Below are positions 1 through 13,648 of a DNA stretch of 64,000 bases, piece after piece. Position 1 is the first letter of the stretch, and every line of letters begins with the position of its first letter. Both the position numbers and the translations under genes were made by a program. Source of the DNA: Pagrus major (taxonomy: Eukaryota > Chordata > Actinopteri > Spariformes > Sparidae); the NCBI RefSeq assembly GCF_040436345.1, contig NC_133238.1, positions 2,889,267-2,953,266 on the forward strand, in the 5' to 3' direction. The notes beneath the pieces were generated by a model, which ran no database searches, was not told the origin of the DNA, and saw only the letters and a list, made by a program, of their open reading frames with translations.

Positions 1-203
1 AAAGAGAAAAACACAAGATATTTACAAAAAACAATAAGATATTTACAAAAGCAAACACTTACAAAATATTATGTCATGACAGACATGAAACTTGGCTGAA
101 ACAAGAAATGGTAGTATTCAATACTGTAGATACACAGTGCAACAACAATCAATTTTATAAAATACCTTGAAACCTGTATACCACTGCAACCTTAGTTGTT
201 ACT

Positions 204-966
204 TGAAAGTTTTGTAGGCAACTGGACATGTTTCAGTTCCTTGAAGACGTTTCACCTCTCATCCAAGAGGCTTCTTCAGTTCTAACTAACTGGAGGGGAG
301 TTGCAGGCTTTTAAACTCTGTGTGGGAGTGTCCTTACAGAGTCGTCAAGGACACGTGAGCTCTGAGTTTCAGAGTCTTTAGGGCCACTTGTGGGTCGTTG
401 ACCCAACCAGCCTTCATGTGTTGTTGCAAGTATTGATCTGTGTAGGTTTTCTGTACACCTCAATGTTGAGGCTTCTGTCTTCTTCAATGTGTACTTCACA
501 GTCCAAGAAGGGCAGACTGTCTCCTCTGACATCTTCCTGTGTGAACTTGATGTTCTTGTCCACAGCATTTATATGTTCTGTGAAGGCTTCCACTTCCCTT
601 GCTCTGATTTTGACCAAGGTGTTGTCAACATACCTGAACCAGTGGCTAGGAGCAGTTCCTGTGAAGGTAATCAAGGCTCTGCTCTCAACTTCTTCCATGT
701 AGAGGTTGGTCACTATTGGAGACACTGTGAGCCCATGGCACAGCCGTGCTTCTGTCTGTAAAAGCCTTCACTGTACTGGAAGTAGGTGGTTGTCAGACAG
801 AGGTCCAGTAAGGCACAAATGTGGTCTGCAGAAATTGGTTCTGTTGAACAGAGTGCTGTCCTGTAGCAGGTGTTTCTTCACTGTTTTAAACTGAAACACA
901 TCCAGTTGCCTACGATACAGCACTCACAATTAACATGACCTGGATGACTGAGAACTTTCATCAATA
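204..966 (-). mobile_element. Penelope-like retroelement, broken copy
   Basis: On the minus strand an open frame at 414-725 carries reverse-transcriptase motifs typical of vertebrate Penelope-like elements: SPIVTNLYMEEVE, APSHWFRYVDNT and FLDCEVHIEED followed by VYRKPT. In active relatives the catalytic motif reads YVDD; here it reads YVDN, and the frame stops soon after the VYRKPT block, so the connector and GIY-YIG endonuclease regions are missing. The flanks 204-240 and 890-964 hold the family's terminal sequence, with the block CATGACCTGGATGACTGAGA at 936-955. The family assignment rests on motif memory; no database search was run. This is a dead, truncated insertion. Confidence 0.75.
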
Positions 967-3700
967 TGTCAGACAAAGCTTCTCTCTGTCTTTAGGCTTC
1001 AGAGTTTGTGATTCACTCTAAACTTCATTAAAAGTATGTATGCTGACTGGGCGGTAACAGATTTCCCTCACATCAGCCACATTACCAGGTGTTCATCAGT
1101 GTGAATTGTGATCCATCACTTCTCCTCCTGTCTGCTCACCAAGAAGCATCAACAGATTAACTCTAATCTCATTTACAGCAGCTAATCTGACTCTGCTGTG
1201 TGGCTGCAGTGCAATCTCACCAGCATCAGCTCTAGCAGTCCGCACCGGGAGCTCGGAGCACCAGGGTAGTGTTGTTGTTTATATCGCTAGCACAAGAGCT
1301 TCAGTCCAGGACAGGCCTGGGCTAGGTGGTTAGCATGTTAACTTCAGTCAATATCTATGCAACACAATACATAGATGTCATAATGTCAAATCTGTGTGTA
1401 GTGCAGCAGGTCAGCTAAGCATGCAATAATGTCAAATTTGTTTGAGTTGAATGAGTTTGAATTTGTTTGACTTTTCCAATATTAACTGTGTAAATCAGGA
1501 CATCTACAACATTTATTTTTGATGGAATGTTTTATAAAGCCCCAGAAATGTATGGAGAAAGATTACACGTAGGATATCTTACAAGACATCTCTAATAATT
1601 ATTAGAATTAGAAATAACTTGTATCTTATACATTTTTAAGTACGTTTTAAGATTGATTTTTAAGATTTATTCTGTTTAAAATCTTCCAAACATGTTTTCT
1701 GAACTAAGCTGAACAATCAGAATTACCAGAATTAATAGTAAAAAGACAGTGTGTGCATGGGTATAGCAGGTACATTTGGTCAGAACAGGGTCTGTCTCTC
1801 CCTCACTGATTTCACAGACATCTCAGTGAAACCGTAATACCTGCCCTGCCGCCTCTCATAAAAGCGCTTGCATTTAACACGTGGGCAGCTTCACTTTACA
1901 TGTGTTCACTTTGCCATTGTCTTTTAGCAAGATACCCATAAAACCAAACAAAAAAAAATCAACAGAACTGAGGAAGAAGATCATAGGAGCAGCTGATGAA
2001 CCATGTTTGTACCTTTAAGGAACAGCTGCTCTCACTTTCACAGTAGTGAGGATTCTCTGAGCTCCCAGCTGTCACACAGCGAGCTCAGAGTCCAGGTGGC
2101 TGATGGGAGCAGGGGAAGCAGCGCTGAGATTAGCTAAGGCTGCCGGGGGATTGTCCTGCTCCTCTCTTAGGTGGAGGTGGAGTCTGATGTCTCACTTTAG
2201 CTGTCCACACACTAAGAGGATTTGCTCAGACTGGAAGGGAAATAAATGTAGAGGTGGCTCAGGCCCAGTTATAAATAAACAGTCAGTTCAACCAGAAATG
2301 AAAACTCTGTCACTATCTACTCAAGTTGGGTGAAGTTTCATAGTCCACAAAACATTTCTTAAGCTTCACAGCAAAACTGCTCTGCAACATTCTCCCAAAT
2401 GACTGAAGTAGCTGGAGACTTGTTATATAGCAACTGATGGGCTAAAATGGGCGTACTCCAAGTCTCCAGAAGCCCCAAAGTCCCAAATTGATTTGGAAAG
2501 ACAATAGATTCCACTGAATCCTACACACTTCATGTTTACATCCCTTTACTACAAAAAACAAAACAAAATCGACTTCATATTCCTGTAAAAACTTCTCAAT
2601 GTGTCTGACCAGCCATTGGATTCCATTCATTTTACTACTTTGAGGAAAATCCACTTGCAGACAATAGAAACTTGTTCATCATTTTGTGGTAAAAATTACA
2701 TAAAAATGAGTGGTATGTTTAAAATATCACAGATAAGATTTTGCATAAATTAGTTTTTATATATATATATAAAAAAAAACCAACTACTATTATTATTTTG
2801 ATACTGAGCCATTTTCCTGGTAGATAGACACTTAAGTTTGGTCTCACTCCAAAACCAGGATATAGCTTGTTTCGTGTCATGACATTGATATACTGTGTCC
2901 TAAGATCTAGTGTGCCCACTCACGCTGGCTGATTTTCAGGCACTTAAGTTCAAAGACATAGACAATGATTATTTCCTCCCTCCTCTCCTCCCTCCTCCTC
3001 CACCTCCACCTCCTCCCCTCCCCTATCCTCTGTTGGGAGGTGGTGCAGAGTGGGTGAACAGAAAGAAGATCTCATCCACAGAGATCCACTCTTGTTTGCT
3101 CCTGTGACTTGTGTTAGAGGGCAGAATTGAAATCTTTCACAGCAGGATCTATATATCTGGACATGTGTCTTCAGCTCTACTGCCCATCTCATGTTTGATG
3201 TGAAGGAGGAAGAACAAACGAGGCAAAGGATGGGATTCATTCAGAGCTCACCCTGACTTCTCGTCACTAAACTGCATATCATCATCACTAACATCCAGGT
3301 AAACTAAGTTCCCACTGTAGATAGTGATAGTCACAGATTGTATGAAAAAAATACTCTGAAGTCCTGAGCTTAACAAGTCACACTGGGTTGAAAATCTAAT
3401 TTTAGCCGATGTAATCTGGGAGAGGATTTGAGTTAACAGTGCTAAAGAAGAAACGTGCTGAGCTCAGGGGACTAAACACTGCTGTTTTACTGTCTGTATA
3501 CAAAGCCAATGTTGAATCTTACTTTTGGCTGGTATGAATATAAGCCTACCTATACAAACATACAACATACATACAAATCTAAAATGATATAAGAAAATCA
3601 AAACCAGTATGTTCAGTCCAATGGAAAAGTTACTAGTTTAGTGCTCTGCCAACCCAACTGCCAGAATAAATGTTGGTGATGTACAGTTCTGGAAACAAGA
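967..3700. other. Intergenic, no gene seen
   Basis: AT-rich, no supported coding exon. The stretch from about 2268 to 2660 reads like a common fish interspersed repeat (a 'cagttcaaccagaaatg' block and a 'tccacaaaacatttct' block), judged by resemblance only. A short CT-rich tract lies at 2975-3025. Open frames here are short and show no codon or motif signal. Confidence 0.4.
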
Positions 3701-3773
3701 AACTGAAACAAGTCCAGTTGCCTAAAGCACCTAGATTTACCATGACCTGGATGACTGAGAACCTTCATCAATA
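3701..3773 (+). repeat. Penelope-like terminal fragment, copy 2
   Basis: This stretch repeats the terminal block seen at about 896-964: a 'gaaaca.gtccagttgccta' segment, a variable spacer, then CATGACCTGGATGACTGAGA and 'ccttcatcaat'. It has no coding sequence, so it is a solo end of the same retroelement family in the same orientation relative to the window. Confidence 0.65.
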
Positions 3774-6470
3774 ATGGATATGTGAAACTTTACATTTCTT
3801 TATGTTGCATTTTTTATGTTTCTTTGGGTTCATTTTTTTAATTGATGTTGTGATAAAGCTGTGCTTATGGTCTGGTCAGGTTTCAACTAAAAACTACTAA
3901 AAACTTAAAAAAACTACTAAAGTTTTGGCTTCCCAGCCTTGTTGCCTGTTACTCCACCAAAGGAACCCTGCCACCTCATGATTTGAAAGTCATGACGACA
4001 CGTATTGCTGAAATGTCACAATGGTATGGATGGGATTTTTAAATGTCAGCGTATCTGTGGTTTGCAGAAACGGTAACTTCCAATATTATGCTGGCAACTG
4101 CAGGGCTCTGCTCTGGGGAATGGAACCTCTGAAACTCATGTTTGACACAATATCCAGCCTATATATATTTGAATCGCAAGCAAGCTCCTCTTATCTTTAC
4201 TGCCTCTGTATGTACAGAAGTGTCTACTTCTTGTGTCTTTTAGCTTATGTATCGGCGTATACTCTTTCTCCTTTGTATGAATGTATGGCCACCAGGTTAT
4301 GGCTAAAGACACTGATGTTAAGATAATGACCAAGATGCTTTTTAGTGTATTTTACCAATTGAGTGGGTGGTTGGTTATGGCAACCACATTCAATACTGCA
4401 CACTAAGGTTACATTCTGCAATGAAAAGTTGACCGACAATGATCCAGTTTTGTAACTCGCATTAAATGTGACTTCTTTTCAGCAAAATTAAGTAAATAAT
4501 TAACACCTTGAAAATGTTCCTTTGACTTGGACTGCAGCTATGCTTATTACCATCCAAACAGCTGACTAACACTTAAAAGTAGTAGGCCCTGTCTGGGGAA
4601 TTGACATGCTTTTGGAGTTAGCCCTAATAAACACATTTCCAGCTGGACTGAGGCCCAGGTATGATTATTAGAAGTCCTAATTGATTCAAACACATTGGAG
4701 TAGCTTGTCTTGGCCATGGTTGTCATGGCTGTGATGGCAGCAGACCTCACAAAGCAGCTCAGAAGGGATCCTTCTCCCAGCTCAGCTGGGAGCTGTTGTC
4801 CCCAGAGTGAATCCAGTGAATCTCTGTCAGTTAACACAGGACACCCAAAGGGACACTGTCCGTAGGTATCCTTACCACAGTAAATCCTCTAAACTAAGTT
4901 GTCTCAGGTGTAAGGAGTAGTGGCTCAACAATAAGGTGCTTCTTCTGCTGACCTCCTCTCTCTGTCACTCAGAACGCTAGCTTCCAGACTAGAGGACAAA
5001 TCCTGTTGAGTCAAGTAGAGCCACTGCAGGGGTAAAAAAACCCAAAACAAAAGCAGACATTTTGATTTGTCAAACACAGGTGTCATTAAACATTATTACT
5101 TATCGCACTGCATTTGAATAATTGCTGGTTTGGAGCGTCATAAATGTTAAAAGTTCGAGTCAATATTTGTTAACTATAACACACTCGGTTGCACAATACT
5201 CATTTCATAGCTAAAGTACACAGACAAAATTGTTTGCAAATAGCAGATTCAGTATGCACATATTATCTGAGCATGTGAAAAATAAAGCCCATAAATGCAA
5301 AATCTTGACATGTCATCCTGATGGTCTCACAGCTGCACTATAGTCAGACTAACCGGATGTAGACTGTAGACGGTATAAAGCCTGTCATTGTGCGCCTATT
5401 TTCCCCCTTCTGTCCACTGTCTGCAGTCATTGCTACATGAAACAACAAAAACCCCCAAGCGAGCAACCTACATGCCGAAATTGGCGAGACACTCCAAGGC
5501 TCACGACAGGAACGTAAAAAAGCTAGCAGCTGTTACTTTTTCTTTTGCTAGGATTTAGCCATTTTAATGCCAGGGCTCACCTCCCCACGCGCAACCACGT
5601 TTCACAAGACGCTATTTTGCAGGGGCATGGATTAAACACAATCCTCAAGGCTTTGAAGCCAGTTTTCGTGGTTATTACATCTTCACATGATGCACTGGGG
5701 CCCAAAAAGACTTTTTACCGTAAGCTCACCTTGTGAAGAAGCGTCTGTACATCAGTGGATACTTTTTTAGAGCATCACAGCCCCTGCAAAATGAATCATG
5801 TCACAGTCATAATTTGAGCCACACGATAAAATAGTATTATCCCCCATTCAAGTTCATGCCAGGCGCTAAACCAAAAGTTAGCTGGCTCGGTGGGCAGAAG
5901 TTTCTAGTGCGCATGCTCTATGGGCCACACAACACGGAAGACCCTGGTATTTTCTTACTCAGGAAGTCAAGCTTTTTTGGCTTCAAAGCACCACTGAGCA
6001 GCTTTCATAGGAATGAATGGGGCTCTGCCTCCAACTCTCTGTCAAGATTTAATGTAATGTTCTTGGTTAAACGCTGCCATAGACAATTGTGACTGGTTTG
6101 AAGACATGCAGACAAGCTGAATTGGTGCTCTAAGGTTCAAGGTTAGTTTATTTATTTATTACAACTCCCCCTGTTAGCATGGGCACTAAAGGGGAGGTTA
6201 TGAAACACCAAATGATACAAGCAGTTTCTCAACAGCCAACATGTTCTCTTTAGAAATCTATCATTTTCAAAATGCTTGTACCACGAAGGAAAAGAGAAAA
6301 TCACTACAAACAAATGAAAAAATGAACCAGGTAAAACCTGTTGAAAAATGTTGACATCAACCACAGACCAAAGCCTTCTCATTTGCACTAGTCAAGGGAC
6401 ATGGACTCATGCTTAACACCCATATTTTTTTGTGACTGTGTGCTCATTCTGTTCTACTCCATATCTCCAG
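3774..6470. other. Intergenic / probable 5' UTR intron of the CNG channel
   Basis: No coding exon is supported. The splice acceptor at 6469-6470, one base before the first ATG of the channel gene, shows that a 5' untranslated exon lies somewhere upstream, but I could not place it. Repeat-like sequence (blocks around 5640-5720 and 5900-6030) resembles dispersed fish repeats. Confidence 0.35.
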
Positions 6471-6471
6471 G

Positions 6472-9400
6472 ATGATGGAGAGCGAGACATCTATAGGTGG
6501 GACAGGACTGCTGTCCAGGTGAGTCTCACTAATGACTCTGTGCCTGCACTTCAATTTAGAGCCAAAAGGACGTACATTGGATAAAGTCTGTACTTTGATT
6601 ATCTGATAAACGAATAAGGTCATTTTGATCTCTGTTCCAAGGTTGTCGCACAGGATGCGCTTTGGAAAGAGCAGTGTTGGCCCTTCAGAGTCCAGCCCCA
6701 GCAGCCAGAACACAGAGGAGAACATGAGGAGCAGGAGCAGGTGAGCTGTACACCCATCAACCACATCTCACACCCTGGAGGACCACACTGCTGGCAGACA
6801 ATGGGTGTCAGAAGAAAACCTGAGCAGGCAACAGACAGGGATATTAAAATCTCCCAGAAATCTATTTACTGAGTTGTTAGACATGTGCGCTAGTACTGTG
6901 GAGGCCCAGTCCAGTGTCTTCTTTGAGTCTGTACTCACACAAAACTGTGTCAGTGTTTAGAAGATCTGAAAGAGCATTACACTGCTGGAAAGTTGCTCTT
7001 GCATAAAACTGGGCTGTCTCTGCAGTAGACCCAGACGAGTAGACACCTTCAGATAGTCTCTCCTGGAAGACATTCATAGTGTTTCACACAGCTGTTCGCA
7101 TAAAAATTGGCAGACGTAGTTGAAACCATGGCTCATCTCCCAGCTTTCACAGTTGAACGTTCACTGTTTGCAGTGGGTGTAAATGTCTGATCGTCAGTAT
7201 CAGAAAGTAACAGAAGTTGTCTGACTCATATTCTGCTATTGAGTTCATATATGTCTTGGTCACAAATACATTTTTTTATTTATTTGTTCCTTTCCAGTGA
7301 TGGTCGGGGGGCACTGGCTGCACAGAACATGAACAACTCTAACAACAATGATGGGTAAGATGATGTATGGATGTTCTCACAAGCCCTTAAACACACTACA
7401 GAAACAATATACGCTGCTTTTAGGTAGACACATCAGCAAAAGTGAATGCACAGATGTAAATGTATGACAGATCTTGACCTCATAGTGGTGTCAGAGTGAA
7501 GGTCACAGGGTCACAAGTACTGTTATGCAACATACAGTATATCAGCAGCATTTTTTCAGGTATTCTGTTGATTGCATTGTGATAATATCTCGTAACAGCA
7601 AACCTGTGTTACAAACTTTGGAGTTTGAGAGATGTTTTACCAAGCAGAGTGATTCGAATAGTCCAATAGGTTGCTCAGCCTGGCTGCTTTGATTGGGACA
7701 GTTCCTGGAGTAGTACAGTAAACACAACACCTGGTGCCTCATTTATAAATCTAAGAAGATTTTTATACATGAGGCCCCTCGGCCCAGTCCCAGTGTCTAA
7801 CCTCACTGAGTCACCCATCAGTGAGGACGTCGTCCCCTGATGAGAGTCGGTCCCACAGTGAAACCACCAAGAAGAGGGAAGTCCACATGATTCATAGTGT
7901 TCATGTTAAAAACAAGGATGACATGAAAAAGCTTGTGAGTCAGTGATGATGCAGTGCTCAGAGCTCTTTGGCTGCTCCTTATTTTAACACCTGCAATGTA
8001 CATGTAGTACTGCAGTAACCTGACTTTACTGTCTCACAGCGCCCCCCTCAGGCTCTCTGATACCACTGCATGACAACAAGTTGAAAAATATTTACCTCAA
8101 CTGCCTCTGTTTCTGGATATTTACAGCAAAAAAGATGACAAGAAGGATGATAAGAAAGATGAGAAAAAGGACGAGAAAAAGGATGACAAGAAAGACGACA
8201 AGAAAGATGCCAAAAAGGACGAGAAGAAGGATGACAAGAAAGATGACAAAAAAGATGCTAAAAAAGAAGAACCGTAAGTACCACTGTATTCTCAAATGGA
8301 AATGTTCTAGATGTCCTGTTCATAATTTCATATGGATTTGGTATCCTTTGTAACTTTAAAAGTTTCACTCAATTTAAAAAAGTCTTCTGATGATTTGAGC
8401 AGTTTGTCCACGAGTTTTGCAGGTTTTAATCTATATATTCGCATGAATATTGATACCTAGTTCATTGGTCAATAATGACTCCACACACCAGAGATATTCA
8501 GGAATAAAATTCTGAAGTTGAGTCACAACTCCAACAGTAACATTTAGGTGTCATAGATTTGGAAACAGCTGTAACTTCTCAATCTTTTAAAAGGGTTTTT
8601 TTAATGTATTATCATTTTCAAACAGAGAGCAGCGGCCCTAGCTGTAGTATCATAAAAAGTCATTGTAGAGAAAGTTTTCTTACTTCTAAGGCTTGTTGAA
8701 GTACCTGCAGTGTACTTGAATTATCATTTTTAAATATATTTAAAATCTATGTACCTAGTGTGATAACGTTAATACATTATGACCCAGATCTGTTCAATTA
8801 TGCAAAAATCACATTTTCATTTGGAAAGACAAATGACTCTAACCTTTGCCCAAAGTTAATCTTTTCTAAACTGGATCATATTAGACAGAAGTGTCCAGAA
8901 CAAATAGCACAGGACATACTGTAGGTTGACATTCTTTAATACTAATACCAATGTAATACCTGAATCTCAGAACTGATACCAACAACCTTTGAAAGTGCCG
9001 TGTTTTTCTGGGTATGAACATGCTTGTTAACCCAAAAAAACCCTTCCTTTTCTCATTCAGAAAAGAGGTGTGGATCATGGACCCCAACACAGACACATAC
9101 TATTACTGGCTGTGCACAATATCCATCCCAGTATTCTACAACCTGATGTTGCTGCCGGCCAGGTCTGACTTCATGGTATTTTGTATTTCCCTCTTTACAT
9201 TACTGTTGTTTCGGTGTCATTATCATGGTTTTGCTTCCCTCTAGGGCTTGTTTTAATGAACTGCAGTCTACAAATACAACACTGTGGTTGGTTTTGGACT
9301 ACCTTTCAGATTTCCTCTACTGTCTTGACACGTTTGTGAGAGCCAGGACAGGTCAGTGACACGAAATTTGCTTAATGTGTGCAGTTTGTGATTACAGGTA

Positions 9401-10804
9401 ACTGTGAGTATATGATAATGCTAATCATATTCTAATGTGTCAACAGGTTTTCTGGAGCAAGGACTGCTTGTAAAGGATGAAAAGGTGTTGAAAGAAAAAT
9501 ACATGAAGACACGCCAGTTTAGATTGGATGTCCTGTCGATAGTTCCAACTGATATTATATTCTTGTACATTGGAATCAACAACCCAGAGTGGAGGTTCAA
9601 CCGTCTCTTTAGGTTAGGCCGACTCTTTGAGTTCTTTGACAGGACTGAAACGCGAACCAATTTCCCCAACATCTTCCGAATTGGTAATCTTGTACTTTAC
9701 ATCATTATCATTATCCACTGGAATGCTTGCCTCTACTTTGCCATCTCCAAAGTGCTTGGCTTTGGCTCAGACACCTGGGTTTATCCAGGCACGAAGAATC
9801 CTGAATATGCTCGCCTGGCCAGGCAGTACATCTACTGCTTTTACTGGTCCACTCTTACCCTGACCACTATTGGTGAGACACCACCCCCAGTCCGAGATAT
9901 TGAATACTTTTTTGTGGTGGCCGACTTTCTCACTGGAGTTCTAATCTTTGCTACAATTGTAGGCAATGTCGGTGCCATGATTTCCAACATGAATGCTGCA
10001 CGTGTAGAGTTCCAGGCTAAGATTGACTCTATCAAGCAGTACATGCAATTTCGTAAGGTCACTAAAGACCTGGAGGTAAGGGTAGTGAAGTGGTTCGACT
10101 ACCTGTGGACAGAGGAGAAGACCTGTGATGAGAAGATGGTGCTGAAGAACCTGCCAGACAAACTAAAGGCTGAGATCGCCATCAACGTACATTTAGAGAC
10201 CCTAAGAAAAGTCCGCATCTTTCAAGACTGTGAAGCAGGTTTGCTTATTGAGTTGGTCCTTAAGCTTCAGCCTCAAGTTTTCAGTCCTGGCGACTACATC
10301 TGTAAGAAGGGAGACATTGGCAGGGAAATGTATATCATTAAAGAAGGAAAGCTGGCTGTTGTGGCAGATGATGGAGTTACCCAGTTTGTGGTCCTCAGTG
10401 ATGGGGCATACTTCGGAGAAATCAGCATCCTCGGTATCAAGGGCAGTAAGGCAGGAAACCGACGAACAGCCAACATCCGAAGTGTGGGCTACTCTGATCT
10501 TTTTGCCCTGTCCAAAGACGATCTGATGGAGGCACTCTTTGAGTACCCTGATGCTAAAGTTGCATTGGAGGAGAAGGGAAGGGCCATCCTGATGAAAGAT
10601 AATCTCATAGATGAGTCGCTGATGGCTGCAACTGACGCCAAAGACTTGGAGGATAAGGTCAACAAGGTTGAAGCCAGTTTGGATATCATGGCAGCCAAAT
10701 TTCGAAAGCTGGCAGCCCAGTATGAATCATCTCAGCGTAAACTCAAGCAACGGCTTAGTAATATGTCAAATGAGGTCCAGACCCTCAATTTCGACAATGA
10801 GTAG
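6472..10804 (+). CDS. cnga3: Cyclic nucleotide-gated cation channel alpha subunit, CNGA3-like
   Basis: Pore-forming subunit of the cGMP/cAMP-gated cation channel of sensory cells, in the plasma membrane. Coding exons: 6472-6518, 6654-6740, 7298-7354, 8127-8273, 9061-9162, 9245-9351 and 9447-10804; phases agree at every junction and give 634 residues. Order: Ser/Asn-rich N-terminus; Lys/Asp tetrad repeat (about 65-112); S1 from about 120 ([15 protein letters not shown]); S2-S6; pore filter TTIGETPPP near 325, with the family's Glu; C-linker; cyclic nucleotide-binding domain ([11 protein letters not shown] near 464, FGEISIL near 505, GNRRTANI near 520); C-terminal coiled coil (about 583-625). 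[18 protein letters not shown] and [10 protein letters not shown] resemble CNGA3 more than CNGA1 or CNGA2, but a CNGA1 paralogue is not excluded. The acceptor just before ATG-ATG supports the start; a 5' UTR exon must lie upstream. Confidence 0.93.
8127..8273 (+). repeat. 12-bp coding tandem repeat (KKDx)12 in the channel exon
   Basis: The exon encodes exactly twelve tetrads, KKD followed by D, E or A (the last is KKEE), from a degenerate 12-bp repeat of the form AAR-AAR-GAY-GAN. It fills the whole exon between a valid acceptor and donor. CNGA1 and CNGA3 proteins have a charged Lys/Glu-rich segment at this place, so the position is expected; the regularity is not. Confidence 0.9.
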
Positions 10805-11397
10805 AGCCTAGCTTGGCACTACTACTGCCAGGCTTAGGGACTTCTCCACTTCAGGACATTTGTTCTGAGGTCATCACACGATACTGTAGGACTTTGTACA
10901 CAAAAAAATGGCTTATGACTAACAGATGGACAGTGGCTGTCTCCATTTACCATTCCCATATACTTATATATGATAAAATAGTAACCTTGTCTTGAAAGTT
11001 GACTATTCTCATAAACACAGATATGCATAGGGCTGGGTACCTCAGTAATTTATAAGCACCTACTGAACACTGAAAATCTCTGATAGCTTTTACAATTCAC
11101 CTTGTAATGATACAACAGCTGTTTTTTGTGTGATGCAAATTGAGAAATGTATCCTCACTCTTTATATTTCCAAAAGAATCAGCAAAATGACCTTTAATAT
11201 AACTACCACTTTCCCTAGATCTTCTAAAAATGTAAAATAGTCTTCCCCACACACTAGCCCAAATTTAACATGTACATGTACGTGATAAAATGTATTATAC
11301 TTTTTCATTTTAATTTCTGATATTTGTAGCATGATTTTTCAAGCAACACTATTAACAGAAGCTGTTTCCTAGGTTTGTTTTTCAAAGACCTGTTTGA

Positions 11398-11514
11398 AAT
11401 AAACAGTTTTGAAGGGACTGTAATCACAAAATAAGCTTTTTGCAGTTCTGAAATGCTTCTGCTGATGATAGAAAATGTTCTGTTGTATTTTCTTTTTCAA
11501 ATGTTCATAATAAA
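11398..11514 (+). terminator. Polyadenylation signals of the CNG channel gene
   Basis: AATAAA occurs at 11398-11403 and again at 11509-11514, about 600-700 bases after the stop codon, in AT-rich sequence suited to a 3' UTR. The second is followed within 30 bases by a TG/T-rich stretch. Which one is used cannot be told from sequence alone. Confidence 0.5.
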
Positions 11515-11849
11515 AGTTGCATGAGTTTCATTTAACCATCTATTCAAGGCACATTTGTCTGTTTCTATCTATGAAGCAGAAACAGATTAACAGTGAGTCA
11601 GTTTAGGAAGTAAACTAATGTAGTGGAAGGTAGTCAAATGTTTCATTTTGTAATGTGTATAGCAGCTGGGTTTGTTAATTTGTTTGAAGAACTTGCAGAA
11701 TTAAGTATGTGGACTACCTTCCACTTCCTTTGTATGCTGCTGTAGTCCTGAACATATGCACAAGACGCAACTTCTTTGGGTGTCGGTATACTATAGCCAC
11801 TGTGGTTAGTGACCTGGATCCACAATCAGGGTATATTCCAGTGTATTTC

Positions 11850-12165
11850 CATTTAGTAGTATCAAAGTACTTTGGAGCAATGCCTGTGTGGGTACAAATA
11901 TTAGAGATCCCTCAAAGATTAATCCTAATGACTAGTAGGTGCCTAACTTTTCATCTAGTCCCACCAGAAGTCAGTTTTCACTTAACCGGAGTTAATATTG
12001 TAACATCTGTTCAACACTTTGGTTTCAGCCTGAAATGTCTCTACAGCTACTGGATGAGCTGCTATGAAATTTGGTACATATGTCCTCCCTCAGGACGAAC
12101 TGTCATTATTCAGATGGAATAATTCGAGTGACTTTTCATTTAGTTACAAAATATTAGCATGCTAA
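11850..12165. repeat. Dispersed fish repeat fragment
   Basis: The sequence around 12053-12120 (a 'gagctgctatgaaatttggtaca' block followed by 'ctcaggacgaactgtcattattcagatg') and 'acttttcatctagt' near 11945 are words I recognise as part of a very common fish interspersed repeat. Family unassigned; not compared with any library. Confidence 0.4.
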
Positions 12166-13213
12166 CATTCTAAGTAGGTGACCCCTGTAAACATTAGACG
12201 TCTTGGAAGCCATTAACCACTAAAAGTAGTCCAAAAGAGGTTAGCTTCTTAGCGTGACATACATATAATGTTCCTGACATTCATATTTGAGTGTATTGAG
12301 CAGAGAGACAGAAGTAATGTCAGAGGGTATTCTGTATAGACAATTGCTCTATATAAAACAGCAACATGGTGTGAACATGGGTGCGATTCAAAGGGACCTG
12401 TGGACCCAAATCAGGATTGATTATAAGGCAATACGAGTTGGAAAAAAGCAGTCATCTTTATTGAGCATGTTTTCACAACACTGGATACTTTTAGCCTTTC
12501 ATCAGTTTGTATCTAGAATGTAACTGTGGAGTCAAACCAATTGATGAAAACCGTTTCCCTTTCCCAGATCAGGTGGACCTCTCACCTTTTACCTTCACTA
12601 GGCTCTAGAGCCCTTTCACATGTCCAGGTGAGCAGCATCTTCAGCATTACAAAACAGAGGTACAGAGTAATGTTAAACAGCTGAAACCAGACCTAGGCTC
12701 AATAACAGTTGTAATTAATCCTTTGTTTTAACCTGCACAGTTTCATGTGATTTAGGTGTACTGCAGTATAACAATGCCAGCTAAGTCATTAATTGCACAA
12801 ACATACTGTATGCTGTAGTGACTCTCAAACACTGACCAGTTAGTCCACATTTTCAGGCACTCTTAGTACTGTCTATAAAGTGTCTCCAATTAAGGCTAAA
12901 ACAAGCAATGAATGGTGTTCTGCAACATCATTTTGCCCAGGTCTGGCTGAAACCATGAAGATGAGAAAGCAGGAGCAATGGAACAGAAAGAATGGCTCAG
13001 GGTTGTTGTGTACTGCTGTGGTCTGAGCACTGTGGTTTAGTGGCATTTTGTGGGTACCATCATGCTCACAGGCTGAGCAGTGTTTCAAAAAGTCAGATAG
13101 TCCTGTTGCAGACACATCACTAGGACAGCAGGAACCTCACGGTTAGACACACCAGTGTGAGCAAGAAGTCACACATTCCACCTTGAACAAAAACCACCAC
13201 TGACGTGCCCATG

Positions 13214-13370
<157 letters not shown>

Positions 13371-13648
13371 CAGAACAACTTGTCAGGAACAGTCACCAGA
13401 CTGTTGTTGTCCGTGACACCTTAAAGCTTTGAATGCATCAATGCAGTTAACCTTTTTTACTGTCTCATTTTGCCAACTCTGTTACTTTCAAAAAGGATAT
13501 ATTCGGACGGTAATAGGAAAACCTTTTTTGTTTTTTAAAATAATCCAGGTCTTTTCAGGAGATGTCATAATGCTGGCTTAGGTGTAAGAGAATAAAAGAT
13601 TACATGACAACAGATGGTTGTATATGGGGAAACGATCTGATTATAGGC

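Noticed and set aside
2103-2333. 76-residue plus-strand frame
   Set aside because: Runs into what looks like a dispersed repeat and has no homologue I recognise or splice context.
8092-8295. Hydrophobic 67-residue frame on the minus strand
   Set aside because: It is the reverse complement of the Lys/Asp repeat exon, which automatically reads as Leu/Ile/Val/Phe.
6472-10804. Calling the channel gene cnga1 because of the Lys-rich exon
   Set aside because: The Lys-rich region occurs in several CNGA proteins, while the C-linker and C-terminal wording ([28 protein letters not shown]) is closer to CNGA3. Left open in the annotation.
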